Origin: Mucilaginibacter phenanthrenivorans
GTDB taxonomy: Bacteria; Bacteroidota; Bacteroidia; Sphingobacteriales; Sphingobacteriaceae
Direction of reading: 5' to 3'
DNA: 64,000 nt
NCBI RefSeq assembly: GCF_024721155.1
Contig: NZ_JAHVAP010000007.1
Span: forward strand, 372,001-436,000
Shown here in pieces: positions 40,012 to 49,336 of the stretch; the first letter of the stretch is position 1, and each line of letters starts with the position of its first letter. A program made the translations under genes and the position numbers. The notes under the pieces are model-generated. The model did no database searches and was not told the origin of the DNA. It worked only from the letters and a program-made list of their open reading frames with translations.

Positions 40012-42423
40012 ATGATAAAAAACTATTTACTTATCGCTTTCAGAAATCTCAAAAAGAACAAAGCGTTTTCGTTTATCAATATAGTTGGGCTGGCTATTGG
40101 TATGGCTGCCGGTCTGCTCATTATTCAATATGTGGTATTTGAATTGAGTTATGATAACTTCCATGTAAAAAAGGAAAGAGTATTCCGGGTAAGCCAGGAT
40201 AGGTATAACAATGGCAAGCTGAGCACGCAATGGGCTGCCGGTGCTTTTGCAGTGGGGAGTAAATTTAAAGCCAACTTTCCTGAGATCGAGGATTTTGTAA
40301 AAGTAGTAGGAGCGGGATCAGTTTTAGCGACCTACCAGGATCAACGGATCACCCTTGACAAAGTATATTTTGCGGGCAATTCGTTTTTTAATATTTTTAG
40401 CTACCAGATGGTTAGCGGTGATCCGAAAACGGCTTTGCTTGAACCGTTCTCGGTAGTGATAACTGAAACAAACGCCAAAAAGCTTTTTGGTACGGCTAAC
40501 CCGATAGGTAAATTACTTTCATTTGGCTATAATGACCCTGTGAAAATAACCGGGGTAATCAAAGATTTTCCGGTTAATACCCATTTCAAAACAGACGTAC
40601 TTTTATCATACGCCACCTTATTAAAGTTTGTAGGCCCTAAAAACGATATCGATAACGCATGGCGTAACGATGGCGCATTAACATACGTGTTGTTGAGGCC
40701 GGGTGTTAACCCGAAGGCGTTGGAGGCAAAGTTTGTGCCTTACGTAAATAAGGAGTATGCAGCGTTTAAGGGATCTGGAGATGGTGCAAAATACTATTTG
40801 CAGCCGCTGGAAAGCATTCACCTTTATTCGCATTTAATGATAGAGGCTGAGCCAAACGGTGACGGAAAATCTGTTTATTTATTGGCCGGGATAGCCATAT
40901 TTGTGATAATAATAGCATGGATAAACTACATTAACCTTGCGACCGCCCGCGGCATTGGCAGGGCTAAGGAAGTAGGTGTGCGTAAGACTCTTGGGTCTGC
41001 AAAGGGCCAATTGATAACACAATTTATGCTGGAAGCAATGCTGCTGAACGGATTGGCAATAGTATTGGCAATAGCATTAATCATCGTCTTTATCCCGGTG
41101 TTCTCGTCTATCTCCGGTCAGTATTTAAGCCTAACACTGTTGGTTAAGCCTGCGTTTTGGCTTGGGGTGATCGGGTTGTTTTTGTTAGGCTCTTTCTTCT
41201 CCGGTTTTTACCCGGCAATGGTTTTATCAAATTTTAAGCCTGTTGAGGTATTAAAGGGCAAACTGTCCGCATCGCCCCGTGGGATTATATTACGCAAGGC
41301 CATGGTGGTGTTCCAGTTTGCGGCTTCTATTTTTTTGCTGATTGGCTCACTAACAGTTTATAGGCAGATCTCGTTTATGGAAAAGCAAAGCCTTGGAATC
41401 AATATCAATCAAACGCTGGTCATCAAACCGCCATTGTCGCGCGTTGATTCATTTTACCGCAGCATGAGCGCGTTTAAAAATGAAAGCCTGAGAAACGCTG
41501 CTGTTAAAAGTGTAACGGTATCAACCTCTATCCCTGGCGAACCAGTGCAATGGAACGCGGGTGGCATTAAACTGGTAGGCACACCCGAAAGCGAGGGTAA
41601 GCAGTACCGTATAATAGGCGGTGATTATGATTACCTGAAAGCATTTGGCGCAAAAGTAATTTTAGGCAGGGTATTCTCAAAAGATTTCAGTACCGATCCG
41701 CATGCTGTTGTATTCAATATAAAAGCCACACAACAAATGGGTTTTGCCAAACCTGCTGATGCAATTGGTAAACGGGTTGATTTTTGGGGCGACGTGTACA
41801 CCATTATCGGTGTGGTTGATAATTACCACCAGCAATCATTACATGATGCTTATGATGCATTAATCTTCAGATGCATCCCGGATGTAAGGGGCAATGTATC
41901 GGTAAAAATAAACACCACAGACCTGCCCCGAACCATTGCCGCACTCAAAGCAAATTGGAAGGAGTTTTTCCCTGGGGATCAGTTTGATTACTTCTTCCTT
42001 GATCAGCACTTTAATGAGCAATACCATGCTGATAAACAATTCGGGCAGGTGTTTGCGGCGTTTACCGGGATAGGGATCTTCGTGGCTTGTTTGGGTTTAT
42101 TCGGCCTGGTGTCATACACCATCGTGCAACGCACTAAGGAAATCGGAATCCGCAAAGTATTGGGCTCATCGGTAAATGGCATTCTGCAACTTTTATATAA
42201 AGACTTTGCGAAACTGGTTGTTGTTGCCTTCCTGGTATCAGCGCCACTGGGTTGGTATGCAAGTCATCAATGGCTCCAAACCTATGCGTTCCGTATTGAT
42301 ATTAACTGGACATTGTTTGTTATTCCGTTTATAGTAGTCCTGTTTGTTGCTTTTTCAACTGTATCATACCTCAGCTTTAAGGCTGCATTAATGAACCCTG
42401 TAAAGAGTTTAAAAACGGAGTAA
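40012..42423 (+). CDS. FtsX/MacB-type ABC transporter permease, copy 1
   Basis: An 803-residue permease from the ATG at 40012 (MIKNYLLIAFRNLKKNK); a GTG two codons earlier is also in frame but less likely. The first membrane segment is near 20-40, with a large periplasmic MacB-type domain, then an FtsX four-segment unit, a second periplasmic domain and a second FtsX unit. Both units carry the coupling motif, KEVGVRKTLGS and KEIGIRKVLGS. No ATPase or membrane-fusion gene is adjacent, so it must borrow an ATPase from elsewhere or act in signalling. The transported molecule is unknown; relatives in other bacteria export peptides, drugs or lipoproteins. Confidence 0.87.
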   Translation: MIKNYLLIAFRNLKKNKAFSFINIVGLAIGMAAGLLIIQYVVFELSYDNFHVKKERVFRVSQDRYNNGKLSTQWAAGAFAVGSKFKANFPEIEDFVKVVGAGSVLATYQDQRITLDKVYFAGNSFFNIFSYQMVSGDPKTALLEPFSVVITETNAKKLFGTANPIGKLLSFGYNDPVKITGVIKDFPVNTHFKTDVLLSYATLLKFVGPKNDIDNAWRNDGALTYVLLRPGVNPKALEAKFVPYVNKEYAAFKGSGDGAKYYLQPLESIHLYSHLMIEAEPNGDGKSVYLLAGIAIFVIIIAWINYINLATARGIGRAKEVGVRKTLGSAKGQLITQFMLEAMLLNGLAIVLAIALIIVFIPVFSSISGQYLSLTLLVKPAFWLGVIGLFLLGSFFSGFYPAMVLSNFKPVEVLKGKLSASPRGIILRKAMVVFQFAASIFLLIGSLTVYRQISFMEKQSLGININQTLVIKPPLSRVDSFYRSMSAFKNESLRNAAVKSVTVSTSIPGEPVQWNAGGIKLVGTPESEGKQYRIIGGDYDYLKAFGAKVILGRVFSKDFSTDPHAVVFNIKATQQMGFAKPADAIGKRVDFWGDVYTIIGVVDNYHQQSLHDAYDALIFRCIPDVRGNVSVKINTTDLPRTIAALKANWKEFFPGDQFDYFFLDQHFNEQYHADKQFGQVFAAFTGIGIFVACLGLFGLVSYTIVQRTKEIGIRKVLGSSVNGILQLLYKDFAKLVVVAFLVSAPLGWYASHQWLQTYAFRIDINWTLFVIPFIVVLFVAFSTVSYLSFKAALMNPVKSLKTE

Positions 42424-42461
42424 GGATTAGAGATTAGTTAATTAGAGACCAGTGGATTAGG
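42424..42461. repeat. TTAGAG-word tract after permease 1
   Basis: The bases just after the stop repeat GATTAG, AATTAGAGA and GGATTAGG in a degenerate run, the same word family as the arms near the ABC-F gene at 18.85 kb. A reversed fragment (CTCTAACCTCTATTC) follows the barrel gene near 46475. No strong hairpin forms locally. Confidence 0.45.
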
Positions 42462-42619
42462 AAAAAAATGAAAGTGAAAAATGATGGTATCTTTAAGGCT
42501 ATCGGCTTTTTAGTTTACTTGAAAAGTTTGTAACCTTTTATTTTTACTGCAGTATTTAAGGTGTGTTTGATTGTTGTAGGTCATCCACCAATGAACAATT
42601 GAACTAATAAACAAGAACA

Positions 42620-44980
42620 ATGTTAAGAAACTACATTAAAACCGCCTGGCGTAATTTGTTAAAGAACAAATTTTATACGCTGATAAACATTGTTGGCTTA
42701 ACCGCCGGCTTAGCTATCGGTATCCTGATATTACTTTGGGTACAGGATGAGCTTAGCTTTGACAGCTTTCACAAAAAAACGCCGAATATCTATCGTCTTG
42801 AGCTTTTTGGCGGAACGGGTGCCAGCAGGCAAATCTGGACAGTAGGCGTTGCGCCCATCGGTCCGCTTATTAAACAGCAATTGCCCGAGGTGCTTGACCA
42901 GGTACGATTAACTGGTAATTATAATTTCTCGCTCTATAAATATAACGATAAGGTTTTTGGTGACGATCAGGCAACCTTTGCTGATCCCTCATTTTTTTCA
43001 GTTTTTGATTTTCCATTGGTACAGGGCGATAAATCAAGACCTTTTACGAGTGATAATTCGGTAGTAATTACCAGGAAGGCTGCTGAAAAATTCTTCGGAA
43101 CAGAAAATCCAATAGGGAAGGTAATAACTGCTGATGGCAAGGAAAATTTTACCGTAAGTGGCGTGATCGATAATTTTCCAAAAAACTCCAGTTTTAAATT
43201 TGACATGATAATGCCGATGAGCTACAACATCAAAAGCATGCTCGTTAATAACAAAGTGGATATGAATACCAATTTTTCATACTTTAGCTATGAGACTTAT
43301 TTATTACTTAAACCTGGTGTATCGTTAAAAAATCTGTCTGTCAAAATCCGGCAGATCCACCTAAATCATAAACCTGACGATACTGATGCTGATTATTTAT
43401 TGCTTCCATTATCGAAAATGCACTTGTATAATGCCGACCTGACCGATAAGGGAATGAGTACGGTGCGGATCTTCATAGTAGTCGCTTTGCTGATTTTGGT
43501 TATCGCTTGTATTAATTATGTGAATCTTTCAACTGCACGGTCAATGCTGCGGTCTAAGGAGATTAGCATGCGCAAAATTGTGGGTGCGGCAAAAATTCAG
43601 CTTTTCCTGCAGTTTATAGTTGAAACCGCACTTCTTTTCACTATTGCGGCCATTTTTGCATTGGTGCTTATCGCGTTATTGATACCCGAATTCAACCAGC
43701 TTTCCGGAAAGGAACTTGCACTTAATATTACCGATTACCATGTATGGACAGTTATCCTGCTGGCAATAGCCGTGACGTTAGTCGCCTCGAGCATTTACCC
43801 GGCAATGCTGCTTTCCTCATTTGAGCCGTTAAAGGCATTAAAGGGGAAGATCTCTGCCGGGATTGGCGACGTAATGTTCAGGAAGATATTGGTTGTAACC
43901 CAATTTGTGTTTTCGATAATTTTGATCGTAGGCACTATAGTAATTACCGGCCAGCTAAATTACATCAGGTCGAAGAAATTAGGGTACGACAAAACGAACG
44001 TTTTTTCATTTTGGATGCGCGATGCCAAACAGCACTATGACGCGGTTAAGGCAGAGCTTTTGAAACAACCAGGTGTGCTTGCTGTAACACGCTCAAACCA
44101 AAATATCGTAAGGTTTGGAGGGATTTCCGGTGATAACGATTGGGACGGCAAGGCGCCTAACTCAACATTTATCATACACCCGATTTCGGTTGATAAAGAT
44201 CTGATCTCTTTTTTTAATATGAGGCTTGTTGCAGGCGCTTCATTTACCGGCGCGGTAAGCGATACTGCCCGATATATTTTGAATGAAGCCGCGGTTAAGG
44301 AAATGGGTTTAAAAGATCCGATAGGCAAGCGTTTCAGGATGAATACAATTAATGGGAAGATAATAGGTGTGGTGAAGGATTTTCACTACGCCTCAATGAA
44401 GGAAAAAATCGCGCCGGCAGTATTCTGGTATGCGCCGAAGTATTTGAGCACTATCTATGTAAAAACTACAACTAAAGATGCGCAGAAAGCTATTGCAGCG
44501 GCGCAGGCTCAATTTAAACAATATAACGGCGAATACCCATTTGGCTATGCTTTCCTTGACGATGTGTTCAACGGATTGTACCAGTCAGAGCAACGGGAGG
44601 GCACACTCTTTAATTATTTTGCAGGTATAGCTATCATGATCTCGTGCCTGGGATTACTTGGGCTTGCGGCATTCACCGCACAGGTACGTACCCGCGAAAT
44701 TGGCGTGCGCAAAGTGCTTGGGGCCAGCGTGGGCAGAATTGTAGGTATGCTGGCACAGGATTTTATAAAGCTTGTATTAATTGCCGTTGTGATTGCTACG
44801 CCACTTGCATGGTTAGCTATGCATAACTGGCTCCAAACATTTGCCTACCGTATAAATTTAAGCTGGGCAGTATTTGCAATAGCCGGAATTATTGCGGTAG
44901 TTATTGCATTTGCCACAATCAGCTTTCAATCTGTTAAGGCAGCGCTGGCAAACCCGGTTAAGAGCCTGAGAAGCGAGTAA
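42620..44980 (+). CDS. FtsX/MacB-type ABC transporter permease, copy 2
   Basis: A 786-residue paralogue of copy 1 with the same layout: MLRNYIKTAWRNLLKNKFYTLINIVGLTAG at the N-terminus (split by the first membrane segment), a MacB-type periplasmic domain, an FtsX unit with KEISMRKIVGA, a second periplasmic region and a final FtsX unit with REIGVRKVLGAS. The first coupling motif has Met-Arg-Lys where copies 1 and 3 have Val-Arg-Lys. The C-terminus ends NPVKSLRSE, as in the other two copies. No partner ATPase is nearby. A strong hairpin follows 17 bases after the stop. Confidence 0.87.
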   Translation: MLRNYIKTAWRNLLKNKFYTLINIVGLTAGLAIGILILLWVQDELSFDSFHKKTPNIYRLELFGGTGASRQIWTVGVAPIGPLIKQQLPEVLDQVRLTGNYNFSLYKYNDKVFGDDQATFADPSFFSVFDFPLVQGDKSRPFTSDNSVVITRKAAEKFFGTENPIGKVITADGKENFTVSGVIDNFPKNSSFKFDMIMPMSYNIKSMLVNNKVDMNTNFSYFSYETYLLLKPGVSLKNLSVKIRQIHLNHKPDDTDADYLLLPLSKMHLYNADLTDKGMSTVRIFIVVALLILVIACINYVNLSTARSMLRSKEISMRKIVGAAKIQLFLQFIVETALLFTIAAIFALVLIALLIPEFNQLSGKELALNITDYHVWTVILLAIAVTLVASSIYPAMLLSSFEPLKALKGKISAGIGDVMFRKILVVTQFVFSIILIVGTIVITGQLNYIRSKKLGYDKTNVFSFWMRDAKQHYDAVKAELLKQPGVLAVTRSNQNIVRFGGISGDNDWDGKAPNSTFIIHPISVDKDLISFFNMRLVAGASFTGAVSDTARYILNEAAVKEMGLKDPIGKRFRMNTINGKIIGVVKDFHYASMKEKIAPAVFWYAPKYLSTIYVKTTTKDAQKAIAAAQAQFKQYNGEYPFGYAFLDDVFNGLYQSEQREGTLFNYFAGIAIMISCLGLLGLAAFTAQVRTREIGVRKVLGASVGRIVGMLAQDFIKLVLIAVVIATPLAWLAMHNWLQTFAYRINLSWAVFAIAGIIAVVIAFATISFQSVKAALANPVKSLRSE

Positions 44981-44997
44981 ACCAATTGGAGTTTAGG

Positions 44998-45043
44998 TAG
45001 CAGTTTGCGGTCATAGGATAGTAATATTGACCGCAAACTGCTA
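44998..45043 (+). terminator. Long perfect hairpin after permease 2
   Basis: A 16-bp perfect stem, TAGCAGTTTGCGGTCA (44998-45013) with TGACCGCAAACTGCTA (45028-45043), and a 14-nt loop, 17 bases after the stop. The T run after it is poor (TTTATCC), so it may stabilise the 3' end as much as end transcription. Confidence 0.6.
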
Positions 45044-45181
45044 TTTATCCGCAGCTAACTATCAAATTTATTCCCCATTATGTAACAGATTTACTACATT
45101 CGACCCATATTATAAACCGGTTTTCGGCACTTAAATAATGTTGCTTTTACGAAAAATTTGGCTGGTTTATCAACTGACTGC

Positions 45182-46456
45182 ATGAAGCTAAATCTCTCCT
45201 TAGTAACATTCATTACTGCCCTGTTATTTTCAACCGGGCTTTTTGCGCAGAATAACCCTGTTCCGTTAAAAACCATTCCGGTTAAACACAAAGGCAAAGG
45301 AGGCGTTGTTGTTTTAAAGGATACCATTGCTGCTGATAGTATCGCGATAGACAACGGGAAGGAAGATATTTCTGATTTCATAGCCCGCATTCGTCACCGT
45401 AAACCATCCAGAGCGGTTGATTCAATTACTTCAAAACCAGAGATTTCTATTGCCCCGGCAATCGGTTATACGCTGTTGTCCAAGTTTGCCTTAGTGTTAT
45501 CGGGCAATGCTATCCTTAAAACCGGACCGAATTCGCGGATATCGACTATTATCGCCAGCGTATCGTACACGCAAAATAAACAGTTTATCCTCCCGGTTCA
45601 AACCAACATCTGGAGTAAGGATAATAACTACAACTTTGTTGGGGCATACCAGTATTATAAATATCCGCAAAGTACTTACGGACTGGGGAGCAGCTGCAGT
45701 ATAAAGAATGTGGACCCGATGGATTATTCCTACTTTATGTTTTATCAAACTGTATTGAGGCACATAACGGGCGATCTTTATGCCGGAGTGGGCTTTATTT
45801 TTGATACGCATTGGAACATATCTGACAAAGGGAATTCGAACGGAACGGTATCGGATTATTCGCTTTATGGAAAGGAATCACATACAGTAGCATCAGGGCT
45901 TACCTTTAATATGCAGCTTGACTCACGCGATAACGGGATTAATCCGTTAAAAGGCGCATATGCGTCCCTGCAATACAGGGATAACTACGAATTTTTAGGT
46001 AGCAGCGACCCGTGGCGTTCGCTGATAATTGACGTTCGTAAGTACATCAGACTGCCTGCGGGAACCGATAATGTACTTGCCTTATGGAGTTATAATTGGT
46101 TTGTTTTAAGCGGGAAACCCGGCTACCTCGACTTGCCAAGCACACAATGGGATACCAACTCCGCTACCGGCAGGGGGTATATTCAGGGCAGGTTTCGCGG
46201 CGCACAGATGGTATACTTTGAGAGCGAATACCGGTTTAAGATTACTCGAAACGGATTGTTGGGCGGAGTTCTGTTTATTAACGGGGAATCATTTTCAGCT
46301 GCCCCCGGTACTGGGTTACAACGCATCCAACCGGGCTATGGTCCCGGTGTAAGGTTAAAACTTAATAAAACCTCAAACACAAACATCACTATTGATTATG
46401 GCTTTGGCAGCCAGGGATCAAACGGCTTGTTTATCGACGTCGGAGAGGCGTTTTAA
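45182..46456 (+). CDS. Omp85-type outer-membrane barrel protein (BamA/TamA barrel domain, no POTRA)
   Basis: From the ATG at 45182 (MKLNLSLVT) the product has 424 residues with a signal peptide ending LFAQN. After a short basic linker the rest is alternating beta strands that fit the surface-antigen barrel domain: SIAPAIGYT at the start, then GLTFNMQLDSRDNGINPLKGAY, GYIQGRFRGAQMVYFESEYRF, GVLFINGES and a terminal Phe. POTRA domains are absent, so it is barrel only. Similar short proteins are annotated as BamA/TamA family outer-membrane proteins. It sits between two permease genes on the same strand, but gaps of about 200 and 125 bases argue against a tight operon. Function unknown. Confidence 0.65.
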   Translation: MKLNLSLVTFITALLFSTGLFAQNNPVPLKTIPVKHKGKGGVVVLKDTIAADSIAIDNGKEDISDFIARIRHRKPSRAVDSITSKPEISIAPAIGYTLLSKFALVLSGNAILKTGPNSRISTIIASVSYTQNKQFILPVQTNIWSKDNNYNFVGAYQYYKYPQSTYGLGSSCSIKNVDPMDYSYFMFYQTVLRHITGDLYAGVGFIFDTHWNISDKGNSNGTVSDYSLYGKESHTVASGLTFNMQLDSRDNGINPLKGAYASLQYRDNYEFLGSSDPWRSLIIDVRKYIRLPAGTDNVLALWSYNWFVLSGKPGYLDLPSTQWDTNSATGRGYIQGRFRGAQMVYFESEYRFKITRNGLLGGVLFINGESFSAAPGTGLQRIQPGYGPGVRLKLNKTSNTNITIDYGFGSQGSNGLFIDVGEAF

Positions 46457-46498
46457 TTTTTTCCTAAGCTCTAACCTCTATTCACCAACGTTAATTCT

Positions 46499-46564
46499 TG
46501 TTAAAAGCTGTTAAATAACTGTTAACCAGGTTTTACGGTAACCGGGATCAATTACATTTGTTAA
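46499..46564 (+). promoter_or_regulatory. Phased TGTTAA repeats upstream of permease 3
   Basis: TGTTAA occurs at 46499, 46509 and 46520 (spacing 10 and 11 bases, one helical turn) and again at 46559. The regular spacing suggests a regulator binding along one face of the DNA upstream of the permease at 46581. No factor can be named. Confidence 0.3.
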
Positions 46565-46580
46565 TCCAATAACTGTAATC

Positions 46581-48944
46581 ATGATAAAAAGCTATTTAAA
46601 GATCGCCTGGCGTAACCTAATCCGTCATAAAAGTTTTTCCTTTATCAATATTGGGGGCTTATCAATAGGGATCGCAGCATGCCTGCTGATTTCTCTATAT
46701 GTGCACTATCAATTGAGCTTTGACGGCTATCACACAAAAAAGGACAGGATAGTTCGTATCACAAACCTGATGCACACGCCGGAGAATGATAATGTAAACG
46801 TAGCGTTATCGCCCGCACTTTTAGCCACGGCTTTAAATCATAATTATCCTGAGGTAGAGCTGGCGGTACGTTTTGAACCTGACGCGGGGGTAATAAAAGT
46901 TGATAACCAATTATTCAGTGAAGAGAATGTCTACAAAGCAGATGCAGCTGTATTCAAAATCTTTGATTATAAATTTGCTGAAGGGACGGCAGCACAAGCT
47001 TTAGCTGATCCGCATAGCATTGTTATCACCAAAAAACTGGCGACAAAATATTTTGGTAATGGCAACGCAATTGGTAAAAGCCTTATCTGTAATAAAATAC
47101 CTTGTAAGGTGTCCGCAGTTTTGGAAGACCTGCCGGAAAACTCGGATTTAAAAATAAGTGCAATTACTCCAGCCGATTATTCAAAAACGACTAAATGGTT
47201 AGCCGACGATTTTTCGGTATATACCTTTGTTCTTTTTAAACAAACACCTGACTTGACTGCCTTTGGAAAGAAATTGGCGAAGATCTCAAAACAGGATATC
47301 CAGCCTGAATTAAATAAAATGGGCGCGGTAAAATATTCATTGGATTTTAACGTGGAACCTTTGACCGATGTGCATTTTAGCGACGGAAAAGTAGGGGACA
47401 CCATTAAAGGTGATAAGCAACTGGTTTACATTTTCTCCATTTTATCTATAGTGATCCTATTGATCGCGCTATTGAATTACATCAATCTTTCAACCGCCCG
47501 CGCTGCCGAACGGGCAAAAGAAGTTGGTGTGCGCAAGGTTAATGGCGCAATTCAATCCAGCCTGGTAGGGCAATTTTTGTTCGAGTCGTTTTTTATTACG
47601 CTGCTTGCTTTGGTAATAGCGGTTGCATTAACGCTGATCTCCCTGCCATTTTTAAACAGTCTGCTGCAAATCAAAATCTCGTTCTGGAGTTCGTCTGCAA
47701 GTTTTATGATTATTTGCGGGCTGGTTTTGGCTTCATCTTTATTGACAGGGCTTTATCCGGCCTTTGTGCTATCTGCATTTCAACCAATCACAGCTTTAAA
47801 AGGAAATTTTAAACACGGGGCTAAAGGCTTGACCCTCCGTAAGGTTATCACCATTACACAATTCGTAATTGCCACGGTAATGATAGCCGGTGCATTTATT
47901 ATGAACAGGCAAATCAATTTTGTTCAGCACAGGTCCTTAGGGTACGATCAGAACCAGGTTTTGAGTGTTTCCTTACCGCCAGATTCTGTAGCCTTACAAC
48001 GCGTGCTTGTTTTCAATAATGCATTGAACGAAATAAGCCAGGTGAAAGGAACATCAGTACAAAGCGGGCTTGCCATTCTTAACGCCGGTCAGGCAAAATC
48101 AACCACTATGGTAACTGCAAATGGGGTTAAAAGAGAGTTGATGTCGAATTACTTTTCGGTAGATGACAAATTTATACCCTTACTAAAAGTACAACTGGAT
48201 GCCGGCCGGAATTTCTCGGAAGAAATGGCCACCGACAAAAAAGAAGGGTTTATAGTAAACGAAGCCTTTGTAAAACAGGTGGGATGGAAAAAGCCTATTG
48301 GCCAGGCGATAGAAGGATTTGATCATAAAGGCCATGTAGTAGGGGTGATAAAAGACTTTCATTATGCCTCCATGCACAACCCGATTGCACCGTTAGTTAT
48401 GGTTTACACAACTTTCAGACCGTCGGCCGTGTTGGTTAAGATCAGTCCTGAAAATCTGCAATTGGTAAAAAATGTCTGGCAGTCTTATTTCTCGGATTAT
48501 CCATTTACTTATGATTTTATGGACAGCTCATTTAATGTGTTGTATCAAAAGGATGTTAGCAGTATAAAGCTGTTTAATTATTTTACGTTGCTCTCCATCT
48601 TTTTGGCTTGTCTTGGTCTTTATGGGTTAGCCCATTTAATCGCCACTCAACGCACAAAGGAGATTGGCATCCGCAAGGTTTTGGGCGCTGCCTTAAATCA
48701 ACTGCTGGTGTTGCTGGCAAAAGATTTTGTAAAACTAATAGCCATAGCAGCCGTTTTAGCCATCCCCATAACTTTATTGGTAATGAATAAATGGCTCGCC
48801 ACCTATGCCTATCACATCAGCATCAATTGGTGGCTGCTGGTATCACCTGTGTTTGTTATCCTATTAATTTCTATTTTGGTGATAGGTTATCAAACCATAA
48901 AGGTAGCGGTAACTAATCCGGTTAAGAGTTTGAAGAGCGAATAA
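46581..48944 (+). CDS. FtsX/MacB-type ABC transporter permease, copy 3
   Basis: A 787-residue permease of the same family as the two upstream: MIKSYLKIAWRNLIRHK, first membrane segment about 20-42, a MacB-type periplasmic domain, an FtsX unit with KEVGVRKVNGA, a second periplasmic region and a final FtsX unit with KEIGIRKVLGAA, ending NPVKSLKSE. It has diverged as much from copies 1 and 2 as they have from each other, so the set is not a recent tandem duplication. No ATPase gene is nearby. A leader with phased TGTTAA words precedes it. Confidence 0.87.
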   Translation: MIKSYLKIAWRNLIRHKSFSFINIGGLSIGIAACLLISLYVHYQLSFDGYHTKKDRIVRITNLMHTPENDNVNVALSPALLATALNHNYPEVELAVRFEPDAGVIKVDNQLFSEENVYKADAAVFKIFDYKFAEGTAAQALADPHSIVITKKLATKYFGNGNAIGKSLICNKIPCKVSAVLEDLPENSDLKISAITPADYSKTTKWLADDFSVYTFVLFKQTPDLTAFGKKLAKISKQDIQPELNKMGAVKYSLDFNVEPLTDVHFSDGKVGDTIKGDKQLVYIFSILSIVILLIALLNYINLSTARAAERAKEVGVRKVNGAIQSSLVGQFLFESFFITLLALVIAVALTLISLPFLNSLLQIKISFWSSSASFMIICGLVLASSLLTGLYPAFVLSAFQPITALKGNFKHGAKGLTLRKVITITQFVIATVMIAGAFIMNRQINFVQHRSLGYDQNQVLSVSLPPDSVALQRVLVFNNALNEISQVKGTSVQSGLAILNAGQAKSTTMVTANGVKRELMSNYFSVDDKFIPLLKVQLDAGRNFSEEMATDKKEGFIVNEAFVKQVGWKKPIGQAIEGFDHKGHVVGVIKDFHYASMHNPIAPLVMVYTTFRPSAVLVKISPENLQLVKNVWQSYFSDYPFTYDFMDSSFNVLYQKDVSSIKLFNYFTLLSIFLACLGLYGLAHLIATQRTKEIGIRKVLGAALNQLLVLLAKDFVKLIAIAAVLAIPITLLVMNKWLATYAYHISINWWLLVSPVFVILLISILVIGYQTIKVAVTNPVKSLKSE

Positions 48945-49057
48945 AATTATCAAACCACGATGTTAGAAACTTCGAAGTTTTGGGGCCTGAATCTCTAACC
49001 AAAGTGCACGCGAACTATATAACCTATGTTATAAGCCATACATTATTTAAACATTCA

Positions 49058-49090
49058 GTTGATGAATAATGTGCCGAATGTATATCTTTG
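49058..49090 (+). promoter_or_regulatory. Promoter of tRNA-Arg
   Basis: GTTG (49058-49061), a 21-base spacer and TATCTTTG (49083-49090) fit the Bacteroidota promoter pattern. The -7 box ends 8 bases before the tRNA 5' end. The rest of the 390-base gap (48945-49336) holds the tRNA, its terminator, a palindrome AAACTTCGAAGTTT near 48969 and a tiny frame before the next gene. Confidence 0.65.
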
Positions 49091-49098
49091 CCGATATT

Positions 49099-49170
49099 GC
49101 TTCCGTAGTTCAATGGATAGAATTATGGTTTCCGGTACCATCGATATGAGTTCGAATCTCGTCGGGAGCA
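49099..49170 (+). tRNA. tRNA-Arg (CCG)
   Basis: A 72-nt cloverleaf. The acceptor is GCTTCCG/CGGGAGC (one G-U), the D stem GTTC/GAAT, the anticodon stem ATGGT/ACCAT with loop TTCCGGT (anticodon CCG), the T stem ATGAG/CTCGT with TTCGAAT, and the discriminator A73. CCA is not encoded. It reads CGG codons. A consensus promoter and a hairpin terminator frame it. Confidence 0.95.
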
Positions 49171-49182
49171 CAAAATATTTTA

Positions 49183-49215
49183 CAAAGCCTGCTGATAATT
49201 TATTGGCAGGTTTTG
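49183..49215 (+). terminator. Terminator of tRNA-Arg
   Basis: CAAAGCCTGC (49183-49192) pairs with GCAGGTTTTG (49206-49215) over 10 positions with one G-U; the T-rich 3' side ends the tRNA transcript 12 bases after the mature end. Confidence 0.7.
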
Positions 49216-49281
49216 TATTTTATACATTGTTGCTTTAAAGTTCGTTTGAATCCGGAATACCCCTGCAAATAAATTTAAAAA

Positions 49282-49329
49282 ATGATTATGGAAACAAAAG
49301 CTCCATTGCATCATTATCCTAAACAATAA
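49282..49329 (+). CDS. Possible 15-residue leader ORF before the macroglobulin gene
   Basis: ATGATTATG... encodes MIMETKAPLHHYPKQ and stops 7 bases before the macroglobulin ATG. A second Met codon (49288) gives a 13-residue version. It could be chance. If translated, its stop so close to the next start would allow coupling. Two His and a C-terminal Tyr-Pro-Lys are the only notable residues. Confidence 0.25.
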   Translation: MIMETKAPLHHYPKQ

Positions 49330-49336
49330 GAACATT

